Source of the DNA: Orientallactaga sibirica
Lineage: Eukaryota > Chordata > Mammalia > Rodentia > Dipodidae
Reading direction: 5' to 3'
Assembly (NCBI GenBank): GCA_036365145.1
Contig: JAEOAD010000031.1
Coordinates: forward strand, 5,738,001-5,802,000
Length of the DNA stretch: 64,000 bases
In this document: in pieces, positions 37,924-47,869 of the stretch
Position numbering within the stretch: position 1 is the first letter of the stretch
Layout: each line of letters opens with the position of its first letter
Program-made: the position numbers and the translations under genes
Notes under the pieces: model-generated
The model's database searches: none
Seen by the model: the letters and a program-made list of their open reading frames with translations, nothing else
Told to the model about the DNA's origin: nothing

Positions 37924-38756
37924 CTGGGAGGGCGAGAGAGCGGTGGAGAGGAGGAGGGTCACGTGGGCGGCCGAGGCTCTGGACCCCCGGCCCGATGGTC
38001 CCCCGCGCGCAGGCGCGCGCCCCCGCGGCCAGAGTGGGTGGGAGCTCCGCGGGCACGGCGCACCGAGGGAAGGAGGGGACGGAGGAGGAAGTGGGGCGGT
38101 TAGTCCTGCCTCTCCCGGCCTTTGCCCAGTCCGCCTCTTTCCACCCCCCCCTTCCTCCTTCCTGGGCGCTGGGAGCTCTAGGGTCGGTGGTTCGGGGTGA
38201 TCTTGGAGGGGCCGAGGGGTGGAGACCCCAAGAGCGCGGGGATGCGGGTGAAGGCGACCCCCGTCCCCTCCTCCACCGCACGGACCCGCCCTCCGCTGTG
38301 GGCCGGGTCCTTTCAGGCTGCTCGGGGACCCTCCGCCAGCTCACTGCTTTGGGGACTGCGCCCCCTACTCCTGGCTCCGGGCACCCACCTGTCTGTGAGC
38401 CAGGGAAGTGGGCCGAAGTCAGCTGGTGCAGACGCTGGGACTCGAGACTGGAGTGAGTCTCTCACATCTGCACGGGTCTGCCCACCTTGGCTGGCGTAGG
38501 TTACAGGCTCAGCCAGTGGTCTGGGTGCCCCGCGGCTCTGGCCGCGCTATGAATTCTGTTCACGCGAAGCCCAGGGGGAGGGGAAAATGCTCCCAAGTGA
38601 GATAATAGGATTTCATGTACTGCACTGCCAAAGGAGTTGAGACCTTCCCCACAACCTGCACGTGCCTGGACAGAGGAAAGAACTCCCTAAGGCCAGAATG
38701 GGATGCCAGAGACACCCATCCTCAATCACAGAAGCCACTTTGTTGAGACCAGGGCT

Positions 38757-38868
38757 GGCCCTTCCTTCCTTCCTTCCTTCCTTCCTTCCTTCCTTCCTTC
38801 CTTCCTTCCTTCCTTCCTTCCTTCCTTCCTTCCTTCCTTCCTTCCTTCCTTCCTTCCTTCTCTCTCTC
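38757..38868. repeat. Uninterrupted (CCTT)n microsatellite
   Basis: About 25 perfect CCTT units followed by CT/CTTT, 350 bases outside the CpG island. Confidence 0.97.
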
Positions 38869-38881
38869 TCTTTCTTTTTTA

Positions 38882-39260
38882 CAATTTTATTTGAGAGAGC
38901 GAGAGAAGCAGACAGAGAGAATGGGCACACCAGGGCCTCCAGCGGCTGCAAACGAACTCCAGAAGCATGTGACCCCTTGTGCATCTGGCATATGTTGGTC
39001 CTGGGGAATCGAACCGGGGTCCTTTGGCTTTTCAGGCCAAACGCCTTAACTCTCTCAAGGGCTGGAGAAATGGCTTAACAGTTAAGGCATGGGGGAAGAG
39101 GGAAGGTAGAGAATGGGCGTGCCAGGGCTCCTACCACTGCAAACGAACTCACTCATGTGTCACGTTGTACATCTGGTTTTACATGGGTGCTGGGGAATCA
39201 AACCCAGGCCATCAGGTTCTGCAAGCAGGTGTCTTTAACTGCTGAGCCATTTTCCCAGCC
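38882..39260. repeat. Family A fragments: (-), (+) head, (-)
   Basis: Reverse copy at 38882-39055, a 31-base forward head at 39058-39090 ('ggctggagaaatggcttaac') and a second reverse copy at 39092-39260. Confidence 0.82.
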
Positions 39261-39377
39261 CCGAGACCAGGGCTTTCTAACCAATCCTTGACTGGACCCT
39301 TTAGTGGGATCTTAGGTCAATTTAGTGGGTCCGTCTCATCAGTATTTGTTACACAGCATTGATCACAGAAAAGACTT

Positions 39378-39850
39378 TGGTTGGAGAGATGGCTCAGCGT
39401 TTAAAGAACTTGCTTACAAAACACACTGACCCTGGTTTGATTCCCCAGTACCCACATAAAACCAGATGCACAAAGTGGAGTTTGTTTGCAGCTGCTAGAG
39501 GCCCTGGCATGGTGTCCATTATCTCTGTCTATTCTTTGTATGTCTCTCAGCTTGCAAAGAAAAAAGAAAAAGATGTTTGCAGGACATGTTTCAGCTTCTA
39601 GGTGTGCAAAGTATTGAAGTAAAATGTAATTTAAAAAGCTGAGGACCAGCCTGCAGAGATGGTTTAGCGGTTAAGGTGCTTGTCTGTGAAACCTAAGGAC
39701 ATATATTTGATTCTCCAGATCCCACCTAAGCCAGACTCACAAAGTGACACATGCACAAGCACGCTCACAAGGTAGCATGTGCTTTTGGAGTTCGAAAGCA
39801 GTGGCTGGAGGCCCTGGTGTGCCAATTCTCTCTCTCTCTCATTAAAAAAA
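39378..39850 (+). repeat. Two family A SINEs
   Basis: Copies at 39380-39565 and 39650-39850; the first is diverged. Confidence 0.85.
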
Positions 39851-40334
39851 AAATGAAGACCATTTCTACTAGAATTTGCTGCATTGCTACAACTTCTCAC
39901 CCCCTTTCCTCCTCAGAGCCATAACCTTTTGCTCTCCTCCCACTTCCAGGGTCTACTACATTGTCTCACACAGGTGGGTGGCAGAGTGTGAACAAAGCAC
40001 ACACACTGCTCTACGTGTCATTTCTTGTAGCAAAACTTCTTCATGCCTCATAACTTGTATATCCCTACCACTCTGACATCCTGTGGACATGATACATGCC
40101 GACAACATAGGGGCTCCCAACACGAGACGCAGAATTCTCTTGAAGATATGGACAGAACAAAGCATCTATACTTCTACCATGGCCAAGGACTTGGTTGCTC
40201 TCCATCTATGGCCAGAGAGCCCAGGTTGTATCTGAAGACCAGTGCTCTGGTCTATCCTGAATTTCGAATGGCCTCAACATTTCTTTTTCTTTTCTTCCTT
40301 TTTCTTTTTCCTTTCTCTTTTTTTTTTCTTTTTC

Positions 40335-40475
40335 TTTTTGGAGGTAGGGTCTCACTCTAGCTCAGGCTGACCTGGAATTCACTATGTAGTTTCAGGGTGG
40401 CATCAAACTCATGGTGATCCTCCTACCTCTGCCTCCCGAGTGCTGGGATTAAAGGAGTGCGCCGCCACTCCTGGC
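40335..40475 (-). repeat. B1-type SINE
   Basis: ggaggtagggtctcactcta to gtgcgccgccactcctggc. Confidence 0.92.
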
Positions 40476-40479
40476 TTGG

Positions 40480-40850
40480 CTTTAACATTTCTATTTGGCT
40501 GTCTGGCAGGCATATCAAATCCCACATGGATCACATTAAGTTCCAGATCTCTTCTCTCCCAAAACCTGCTCTGCTATTGCTTTCTCCACTACATTGATTT
40601 TTTTTTTTTTTTTTTTTTTTTGGCAGGTAGGGTCTCACTCCCATTTTTGACCTGGTTGTTCAGGGTGGCCTGAAAAAACCTCTGCCTCCAAGTGCTGGGA
40701 TTTTATTTCACTAGCCAAAGTTGTCCATTATACCAACCAAATCCATTATCCAACCACTTACTACTTCCTCAGGCCTCACACTCTCCTTGTTATTTCAAGG
40801 CCTTCCTAACTGCTCACCCTTGCTCCTATAATGTCTTTTCAATGAAAGTC
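40480..40850 (+). repeat. L2-like remnant interrupted by a degraded B1
   Basis: 'ctggcaggcatatcaaatcc', 'ctcccaaaacctgctctgct' and 'tcaaggccttcctaactgct' resemble L2; reverse B1 at about 40620-40705. Confidence 0.5.
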
Positions 40851-40851
40851 A

Positions 40852-41255
40852 GGACTGGAGAGATTGCTCAGCAGTTAAAGTCACTTGCTTGGAAAGCCTG
40901 CCAGCTCAGGCTCAGTTCCCCAGTACCCACATAAAACCATATGCACAAAGTGACACATGCATCTGGAGTTCATTTGCAGTGGCAGAAGACTTTGGTGTGC
41001 CCATGCTCATTCCCTGTCTTACTCTGCTCACAAATAAATTTTAAAATATATTTCATTTATTTATTTATTTAAGAGAGAGAAAGATGCGGGGGGGAGGGGG
41101 AGAATGGGCACACCAGGGCCTCCAGCCACTGCAAATGAACTCCAGATGCATGTGTCCCCTTGTGCATCTGGCTTACATGGGTCCTGGAGAATCGAACCAG
41201 CATCTTTTGGCTTTGCAGGCAAATGCCTTAACCACTAAGGCATCTCTAGCCCACA
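40852..41255. repeat. Inverted family A pair, tail-to-tail
   Basis: Forward copy at 40852-41035, reverse copy at 41065-41255, joined through the AT-rich tails. Confidence 0.9.
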
Positions 41256-41289
41256 AATAATTTTTTTAAAGTTTTAAATGAAAATGAAA

Positions 41290-41580
41290 GTCAGGCAGGG
41301 ATGGCAGTGCATTTCTGTAATACCAACCCTTGTGAGGTAGAGGCAGGAGGGTCAGGAGGGCAAGGGCAGCCTCTGTTATATATTGGGTTTGAGGCTAGTC
41401 TGGGTACATGAGACTAGGGGCTGGAGAGATGGCTTAGCGGTTAAGGCGCCTGCCTATGAAGCCTAAAGATTCAGGTTTGACCAGAAGCACATGGTGGTGC
41501 ATGCATCTGGTGTTTGTTTGCAGTGGCTAGAGGCTCTGGTGCACCCATTCTCTAATAAATAAATAAATAAATTTAAAAAG
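41290..41580 (+). repeat. Old B1 and family A SINE
   Basis: Old B1 at 41293-41412; family A at 41416-41578, 5'-intact. Confidence 0.82.
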
Positions 41581-41669
41581 ATAAAAATGAAAGCAGGTCC
41601 TCTGCTTAAAACCTTCCAATGGTTCCCCACCTCAGTCTGAAAAACAAAGTGGGGTGGGGACTTCTGCTC

Positions 41670-41782
41670 ATTTGGTTTGTTAACATAATCTAAGCATATG
41701 GAACAGTGTCTAGACACATGGTAGGCAGGCCTTAAATAAATATTGGCTGAATGAATGAATGAATGAATGAATGAACGAATGT
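41670..41782 (+). repeat. Ancient LINE (L2-type) 3' end with (GAAT)n
   Basis: 'acagtgtctagacacatggt' then 'aataaatattggctgaatga' and about seven GAAT units. Confidence 0.6.
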
Positions 41783-41839
41783 AATCAAAGAGTCATAGAA
41801 TACTGCTGCCTCATGTTAACTGATAACCAGAACAATTTT

Positions 41840-41882
41840 AAAAAATATTTTATTTTTATTTATTTGAGATACAGAGATAGGC

Positions 41883-41928
<46 letters not shown>

Positions 41929-42345
41929 CGGGCGTGCCAGGGCCTCCAGCCACTGCAAACAAACTCCAGATGCATGTGCCCCTTGTGCATCTGGCTTATG
42001 TGGTCCTGGGGAGTCAAACCTGTGTCCTTTGGCTTTACAGGCAAGCACCTTAACCACTAAGCCATCTCTCCAGCCTCAGAACAACTTTTCTTTTTTTTCT
42101 TTTTCTTTTTGGAGAGAGAGAGAGAGAGATGGAGAGGAAGACAGATAGAGATGGACGCGCCAGCAGCTCTCAGCTGCTGCGAATGAAATCCAGATGCTTG
42201 TGCCCCCTTGTGGTCAAGTGCGGCATTGCGCCCTTGTGTCACTTTGCATCTGGCTAAACTTGGGACCTGGAGATTGGAACTGGTGTTCTTATCTTAGGCT
42301 TAGGAGGCAGGCGCCTCAACCACTAAGCCATCTCTCCAGCCCCCC
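41840..42345 (-). repeat. Family A followed by family B, both reverse
   Basis: Family A at 41840-42077 with a (GA)n tail at 41888-41925; family B at 42110-42345 ('gatggacgcgccagcagctc'). Confidence 0.92.
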
Positions 42346-42386
42346 CAGAACAACTTTTTGATATTGACTTTGAAAATTATGCAATT

Positions 42387-42540
42387 GCCGGGTGTGGTGG
42401 CACATGCCTTTAATCCCAGCACTCCAGGAGGCACAGGTAGGAGGATCACCGTGAGTTTGAGGTCACCCTGAGACTCCATAGTGAATTCCAGGTCAGCCTG
42501 AGCTAGAGTGAGACCTTACCTTGAAAACACAAAATAAAAA
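42387..42540 (+). repeat. B1-type SINE
   Basis: gccgggtgtggtggcacatg to gagaccttaccttgaaaac. Confidence 0.92.
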
Positions 42541-42579
42541 AAACAAAAAGAAAATTATGCAATAAACTTAAGAAAATAA

Positions 42580-42880
42580 TTTGTGTGTGTGTGGGGTGCA
42601 TGTGGAGGTCAGAGAACAACTTTGAGGTGTCTGTGCTCTTCTCTTTTTTTTTCTCTTGTTGCTACAGTGAGTTGCCAGACTGCAAACAAATGTCAGACTA
42701 CCTGGCTCAGGGGCTTCAGATTCTCCTGGCTCCACCTCCCGTGGTGATAGGCCCCTGGGGTCACAGATGCATGGGTCACTTTGCATCCTGCTTTACATGA
42801 GCGCTGGGAATTGAACCTGGACTGAAAGGCTTTGCTAACAAGCCCTTCTGACCTCTAAGCCATCTCCCCAGCCTGCAATA
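42580..42880 (-). repeat. B3-like SINE
   Basis: 'catgtggaggtcagagaaca', 'gggaattgaacctggactga', 'ccatctccccagcc'; older than families A and B. Confidence 0.6.
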
Positions 42881-42942
42881 AGCTTTTTAAAAAAACTTAG
42901 CACAGGACTTCAAAATTATCTTTAAATTTTTTATATTTACTG

Positions 42943-43145
42943 GGGCTGGGGAGATGGCTTAGCGGTTAAGGCGTTTATCTACAAAGTCAACTTTCCAGGA
43001 CCCACATAAGCCAGATGCACAAGGGGGCACATGCACCTGGAGTTCGTTTGCAGTGGCTGGATGCCCTAGTGTACCCATTCTCTCTCTCTCTCTCTGCCTC
43101 TTTCTCTCTTGCTTTCTCAAGTAATAAATAAATAAATAACATTTT
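42943..43145 (+). repeat. Family A SINE
   Basis: ggggctggggagatggctta to (AAAT)n. Confidence 0.93.
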
Positions 43146-43171
43146 TTAAAAACCAAAAAAACTTGGTTTAA

Positions 43172-43190
43172 AAAAATTTATATTTATTTA

Positions 43191-43228
<38 letters not shown>

Positions 43229-43362
43229 GGGCGTGGTGGTGCACACATCTTTAATCCCAGCACTCGGGAGGCAGAGGTAGGAGGATCGCCGTGAGTTCAA
43301 GGCCATCCTGAGGATACACAGTGAATTCCAGGTTAGCCTGAGCTACAGTGAGACCCAAACTC

Positions 43363-43394
<32 letters not shown>

Positions 43395-43555
43395 AGAGAG
43401 AGAGGGAGGGAGGGAGAGAGATAAAATGGGCAAACTCAGACGCATGTACCACCTTGTACATCTGGCTTATGTGGGTCCTGGGGAATTGAATCTAGGTCCT
43501 TTGGCTTTACAGACAAGTGCCTTAATCACTAAGCCATCTTCCCAGCCCATATCTT
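43172..43555. repeat. B1 (+) nested in a reverse family A SINE
   Basis: A GA-rich reverse family A tail at 43190-43226, B1 at 43226-43390, then reverse family A sequence at 43420-43553. Confidence 0.8.
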
Positions 43556-43569
43556 TCTTAAATCTATTG

Positions 43570-43770
43570 GTTCTGGTCCAGACTTCATCCCACTGAGGTC
43601 ATTTTGAATATTGATTTTATTATAAACTTGGCTTCCCCTCCTAGTTTTGAGTCATCATAAATTTGGTTAAGCATTCCTTACACCTTTAATCAAGTCATTG
43701 ATAAAAATGATCAGTGCGCAGACTTAACCTTCAGATCTTGGTTTCTACATACCATTCTCCGATAAAAGGA
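43570..43770. repeat. CR1/L3-like ancient LINE remnant
   Basis: 'gagtcatcataaatttggtt' and 'aatcaagtcattgataaaaa' resemble a conserved CR1/L3 segment; identification from memory. Confidence 0.45.
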
Positions 43771-43865
43771 ACCAGGACTTGTTGGAGAATGAAAGAGAAA
43801 GTACAAGGTAAAGTTGGGGCATTTTGTTGAGCCAGAAAGCAAAGAGGTAATAGAAGAAGCCTTTA

Positions 43866-44105
43866 GGGCTGGAGAGATGGCTTAGCAGTTAAGGCATTTG
43901 CCTACAAAGCCAAAGGATCCCGGTTTGACTCTCTAGGATCCATGTAAGCCAGATGTACAAGGGGGCACAAGCATCTGGAGTTTGTTTGCAGTGGCTGGAG
44001 ACCCTGGCTTGCCCATATTCTCTCTCTCTCTTTCTCTCTCTCTCTCCCTCTCTCTGCCTCTTTCTGTCTCGCTTTCTCAAGTAAATAAATAAAATTAAAA
44101 ACAAA
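43866..44105 (+). repeat. Family A SINE
   Basis: agggctggagagatggctta with a long CT tail. Confidence 0.93.
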
Positions 44106-44121
44106 ACAAAAAAAAAAAGAA

Positions 44122-44220
44122 GCCTTTAGTCCCAGCACTAGGGAGGCAGAGGTAGGAGGATCCCCGTGAGTTGGAGGCCAACATGAGACTAGGCTAGAGG
44201 GAGACCCTACCTCAAACTGC
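44122..44220 (+). repeat. B1-type SINE, 5' truncated
   Basis: agtcccagcactagggaggc to gagaccctacctc, with an internal deletion. Confidence 0.8.
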
Positions 44221-44394
44221 CACCCCACAAAAGAATGAAACACTAATGAGGTTGTGTCAAAAGAACATAGGAGCCACCCTGATGACCACATTGAGCAGCA
44301 AATGGCCTAATGAAGCAGTGGATATTAATAGATTAAGTAGAGAGAAAGCAGGAAACAGAAGGATGGAAAGGAAGCTTTTAAAAAATATTTTATT

Positions 44395-44572
44395 TTTTTT
44401 ATTTATTTTACAGAGAAACAGGGAGAGAGACAGAATGGGCGTGCCAGGGCCTTCAGCCACTGCAAACGAACTCCAGATACATGCACTACTACGTGGGTCC
44501 TGGGGAATCGAACCTGGGTCCTTTGGCTTTGCAGACAAACATCTTAACCACTAAGCCATCCCTCCAGCCCAA
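44395..44572 (-). repeat. Family A SINE
   Basis: 'agggccttcagccactgcaa' to 'ccatccctccagccc'. Confidence 0.92.
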
Positions 44573-44603
44573 GGAAGCTTTTCTTTAAAAAATATATTTA
44601 TTT

Positions 44604-45090
44604 GGGCTGGAGAGATGGCTTAGCGGCTAAGGTGCCTGCCTGCTAAGCCTAAGAATGCTGGTTCCAATGTCCAGCGGTTCCAATCTCCAGGTCCCACGTT
44701 TAGCCAGATGTAAAGTGAGGCAAGGGCGCAATGCCTCACTTGCCCACAAGGGGGCGCACATATCTGGATTTCGTTCACAGCAGCTGAGAGACTGCTGGTG
44801 CGCCCATCTCTGTCTCCCTCTCCCTCTCTGTCTATCTCTCTCTGTCTCTCTCTCCAAAAATAAATTAAAAATAATTTAAAAAAATATTTATTTATTTATT
44901 TGTGAGAGAGAGATAGACAAAAAGAAGCAGATAGAGAGAGTGGGCACACCAGGGCCTCCAGCCCCTGCAAACAAACTCCAGATGCATGCACCTTGTGCAT
45001 CTGGCTTACGTGGATATGGGGGAACTGAATCTGGGTCCTTTGGCTTTGTGGGCAAACACCTTAACCACTAAGCCTTTTCTCCAGCCCCAG
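44604..45090. repeat. Family B (+) and family A (-), tail-to-tail
   Basis: Family B at 44604-44880 ('ctggatttcgttcacagcag'), family A at 44890-45088. Confidence 0.92.
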
Positions 45091-45236
45091 GAAGCTTTTC
45101 TTCACAGAAAAATGCTGGTTGGTAAACACAAATGAAAAGATTAGAAAATCTAGATTCAAGCAAGGATCACAGATGAAGGATCATGGATGGATGTGAAACC
45201 ACTGGGTATCAGTCTGTTAGGAAACAATGTCTTAAG

Positions 45237-45385
45237 CCAGGTGGGTTATCCTACACCTCTAATCCCAGCACTCAGGAGGCAGAGGAGGACTGCTGTGAGT
45301 TTGAGGCCACCCAGAAACTACATGCTGAATTCCAAGTCAGCCTGGGCTAGATACCCTCCCTCAGGAAAAAAAAAAAAAAAAAAGG
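45237..45385 (+). repeat. B1-type SINE
   Basis: agccaggtgggttatcctac to agataccctccctcagg. Confidence 0.85.
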
Positions 45386-45389
45386 GAGG

Positions 45390-45680
45390 GAGAATAATGT
45401 CTTAAAGTCTGTCCCATAGTTAACTTACTAAGCCAAAGGAAAATGTATCTCTTCCGAAAGAGCTGGTGACCACCATCAAGTGGTCAAAAGTAGCTTCACC
45501 ACGCTTAGGACTACATGCCACCACACCCCACTTCCGTAGTCTTCTTGCCAAAAGAGTTTAACCCAGATCTAATAATGAGAACAAGAGCAGACATTTCTAA
45601 CATGAAAAGCATTCTAGCCTGGACTCAAACACAAGGGAAGTATGTTACAGAAGACTCAGCTTCCAAAACAAGACCAAGTG
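45390..45680. other. Intron sequence without a clear feature
   Basis: Looks like a very old interspersed repeat ('cattctagcctggactcaaa'), which I cannot name. Confidence 0.35.
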
Positions 45681-45681
45681 C

Positions 45682-46265
45682 TAGGGAGATTGCTCAGTGG
45701 TTAAAGATGCTTGCTTGCAAAGCCTGCAGGCCTGGGGTTGATTCCCCAGTACACACTTAAAGTCAGAAGTACAAAGTGGCACATGCATCTGGAGTTCATT
45801 TGCAGTGGCATGAAGCCCTGGCATACCCATTCTCTCTATCTCTCCTCGCAAATACATAAATTTAAAAAAAATACAGGGCTAAGCATGGTGGCACATACCT
45901 TTAATCCCAGCACTCAGGAGGCAGAGGTAGGAGGATTGTTGTGAGTTTGAGGCCATCCTGAGACTATATAGTGAATTCTAGGTCAGCCTAGGGTAGACTG
46001 AAACCTTCCTAGAAAAAAACAAAAACAAAGAAATACAAGGGGCTGGAGAGATGGTCCAGTGGTTAAAGGTGTTTGCTTGCCTGCCAAGCCTGAAAGCCTG
46101 ACAGCACAGGTTTGAGTCCCCAGAACCCATGTGAAGCCAGATGCACAAAGTAACTCATTTGTCTGGAGTTATTTGCAGTGGCAAGAGACCCCGATGCACT
46201 CATACTCTTTCTGTCTGCCTCGCTCTCTCTCTCCCTCTCTGAATCTCTCGCTCTCTCAACATAAA
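45682..46265 (+). repeat. Family A, B1, family A in the same direction
   Basis: Family A at 45682-45870, B1 at 45877-46012, family A at 46040-46270. Confidence 0.88.
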
Positions 46266-46449
46266 AATATTTTTAAAAAATACAAGACCAGGTGGAAAAG
46301 CAATGGAGTGGTTCACCATACGTTCCACTCTGGCTTCTGCAGGTGAACGACCCACTCCACAGGTGCTGCAAGGGCATATACATGTGCATACACCCACACT
46401 CATCCATGAACATAGACACAAGCAAAAATAAATAGACAAAATGCTGACT

Positions 46450-47505
46450 GCAACACTTCCTTCTTCAGTCTCCTGCTTCCTGCCCTTACTTAGAGCATCG
46501 CCCAATCTGTGGCCACCTGCTCAATTAGTATTTGGTGAGAGCCCGAATCTGGGCATTGCGTAACTTCAAAAGCCACAGGAGGCTGGCTGGTCTGCCCTTG
46601 TGTCTTGGCAACACAAGGCCTGTCTGATGGCTGTGCTCATCCCTCGGGAGAGGAGGTAGGGGCTGATGCAGCCTCTCGTGGTTGTTAATTATATCCTGCT
46701 CATGTGCTTCAGAAGTATGTCTCATGCCAACTGGGCAGCAAGCCCCTAAAGGGCAGTGACAGGTCTTCTGTCTTCCAGACCCCTGCTGCCTAGCATGGCA
46801 CTGCAGTTGGGACTCCACAGGGATGATGGCACGAGGGTCCCAACTTTTGGACTGAGGAAGCTCCTCCACCCTCAATCCCTTTCCCCAGCATGACAGCCTT
46901 GGACTGGTCCTTACAGACTCCCCTGTCTTCCATTAGTGTGCTAATGTGCTCTCCACAGACTGGAAGAAGCATGACTGACAGAGAAAAATCGCCTTTGAAC
47001 TGACTTCCTGTGAGCTAAAGAGTGGTTCCCAAGCCAACGACATGTCTCCTGCTCCCCTCTGCCACTCTTGGATGTAGGCAAGTCTTTCTCGGCCAGGATG
47101 TCAGTGTTTATAAAGAACTTGGGGGTATGGGGTGAGGAGCTTAGAAATGCAGTACCCCTCACCAAAAAAAGAGACCAAGAAAAAAGCAACGCTTCCTCCT
47201 TGCCCCAGCCAGCAAGATGAGGTCATCATCAAGTGTGCCCCCATACAGACTCATAGGTTCTCTCTCTTCGTCTGTCTGTCTGTCTGCCCCCCACGAAGGA
47301 CAAGGTACAAGAGTGAGAAGTAAAATGTATATTAGAATATATTATAAAGAGGCCCAGACAAAACTACTATGTGATGAGAGATGTCAGACCAGTGGGCACA
47401 CGCCTTGTAGGCAGATGAGCAAGCTTTAGAGACGATGGATGATTCCATATCTTGATCTGGTGTAAGTTTTCTAAGTATGTACAGCTGTTAGAATGTATTG
47501 AGCTG
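46450..47505. other. SINE-free intronic stretch
   Basis: Single-copy; no exon recognised. Confidence 0.5.
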
Positions 47506-47506
47506 T

Positions 47507-47665
47507 TGCCGGGCGTGGTGGCGCACGCCTTTAATCCCAGCACTCGGGAGGCAGAGGTAGGAGAATCGCCATGAGTTCGAGGCCACCCTGAGACTACATA
47601 TTTAATTCCAGGTCAGCCTGGACCAGAGTGAAACCAAAAAACCAAAAAAAAAAAAAAAAAAAAAA
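47507..47665 (+). repeat. B1-type SINE, little diverged
   Basis: gccgggcgtggtggcgcacg is a consensus start; internal 'cactcgggaggcagaggtag' retained CpGs suggest a recent insertion. Confidence 0.95.
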
Positions 47666-47724
47666 AGAATGTATTGAGCTGTAGACTTTTAAGATCTATG
47701 CATTTTATTATATATAAGCTTTTT

Positions 47725-47865
47725 TTGGGGGGGGCAACAGACTCTCACTATGTAACCCAAGCTAGCTTCAAATTTTCTCAAACTCTAGCCTGGAGTTCTC
47801 GATCCTCCTATCTTTACCACCCAAGTGCTGGGATTACAGGGGTGCACCACCACACCCTGCTTTAT
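47725..47865 (-). repeat. Old B1-type SINE
   Basis: ggggcaacagactctcacta to tgcaccaccacaccctgc. Confidence 0.75.
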
Positions 47866-47869
47866 ACCT

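Larger units (their letters stand above)
37300..38420. promoter_or_regulatory. CpG island around the SEMA4B start-codon exon
   Basis: A G+C-rich stretch with dense CpG (for example 37660-37800 and 37860-38100), while the flanks have ordinary composition. It contains several GGGCGG/CCGCCC-type Sp1-like boxes. It may be an internal promoter or simply a CpG-rich exon 2. Confidence 0.8.

Noticed and set aside
37304..38456. Open frames of 346 (-) and 381 (+) codons at the start-codon CpG island
   Set aside because: The - strand frame is the SEMA4B signal peptide extended into 5' UTR and past the donor into intron; the + strand frame is its antisense shadow.
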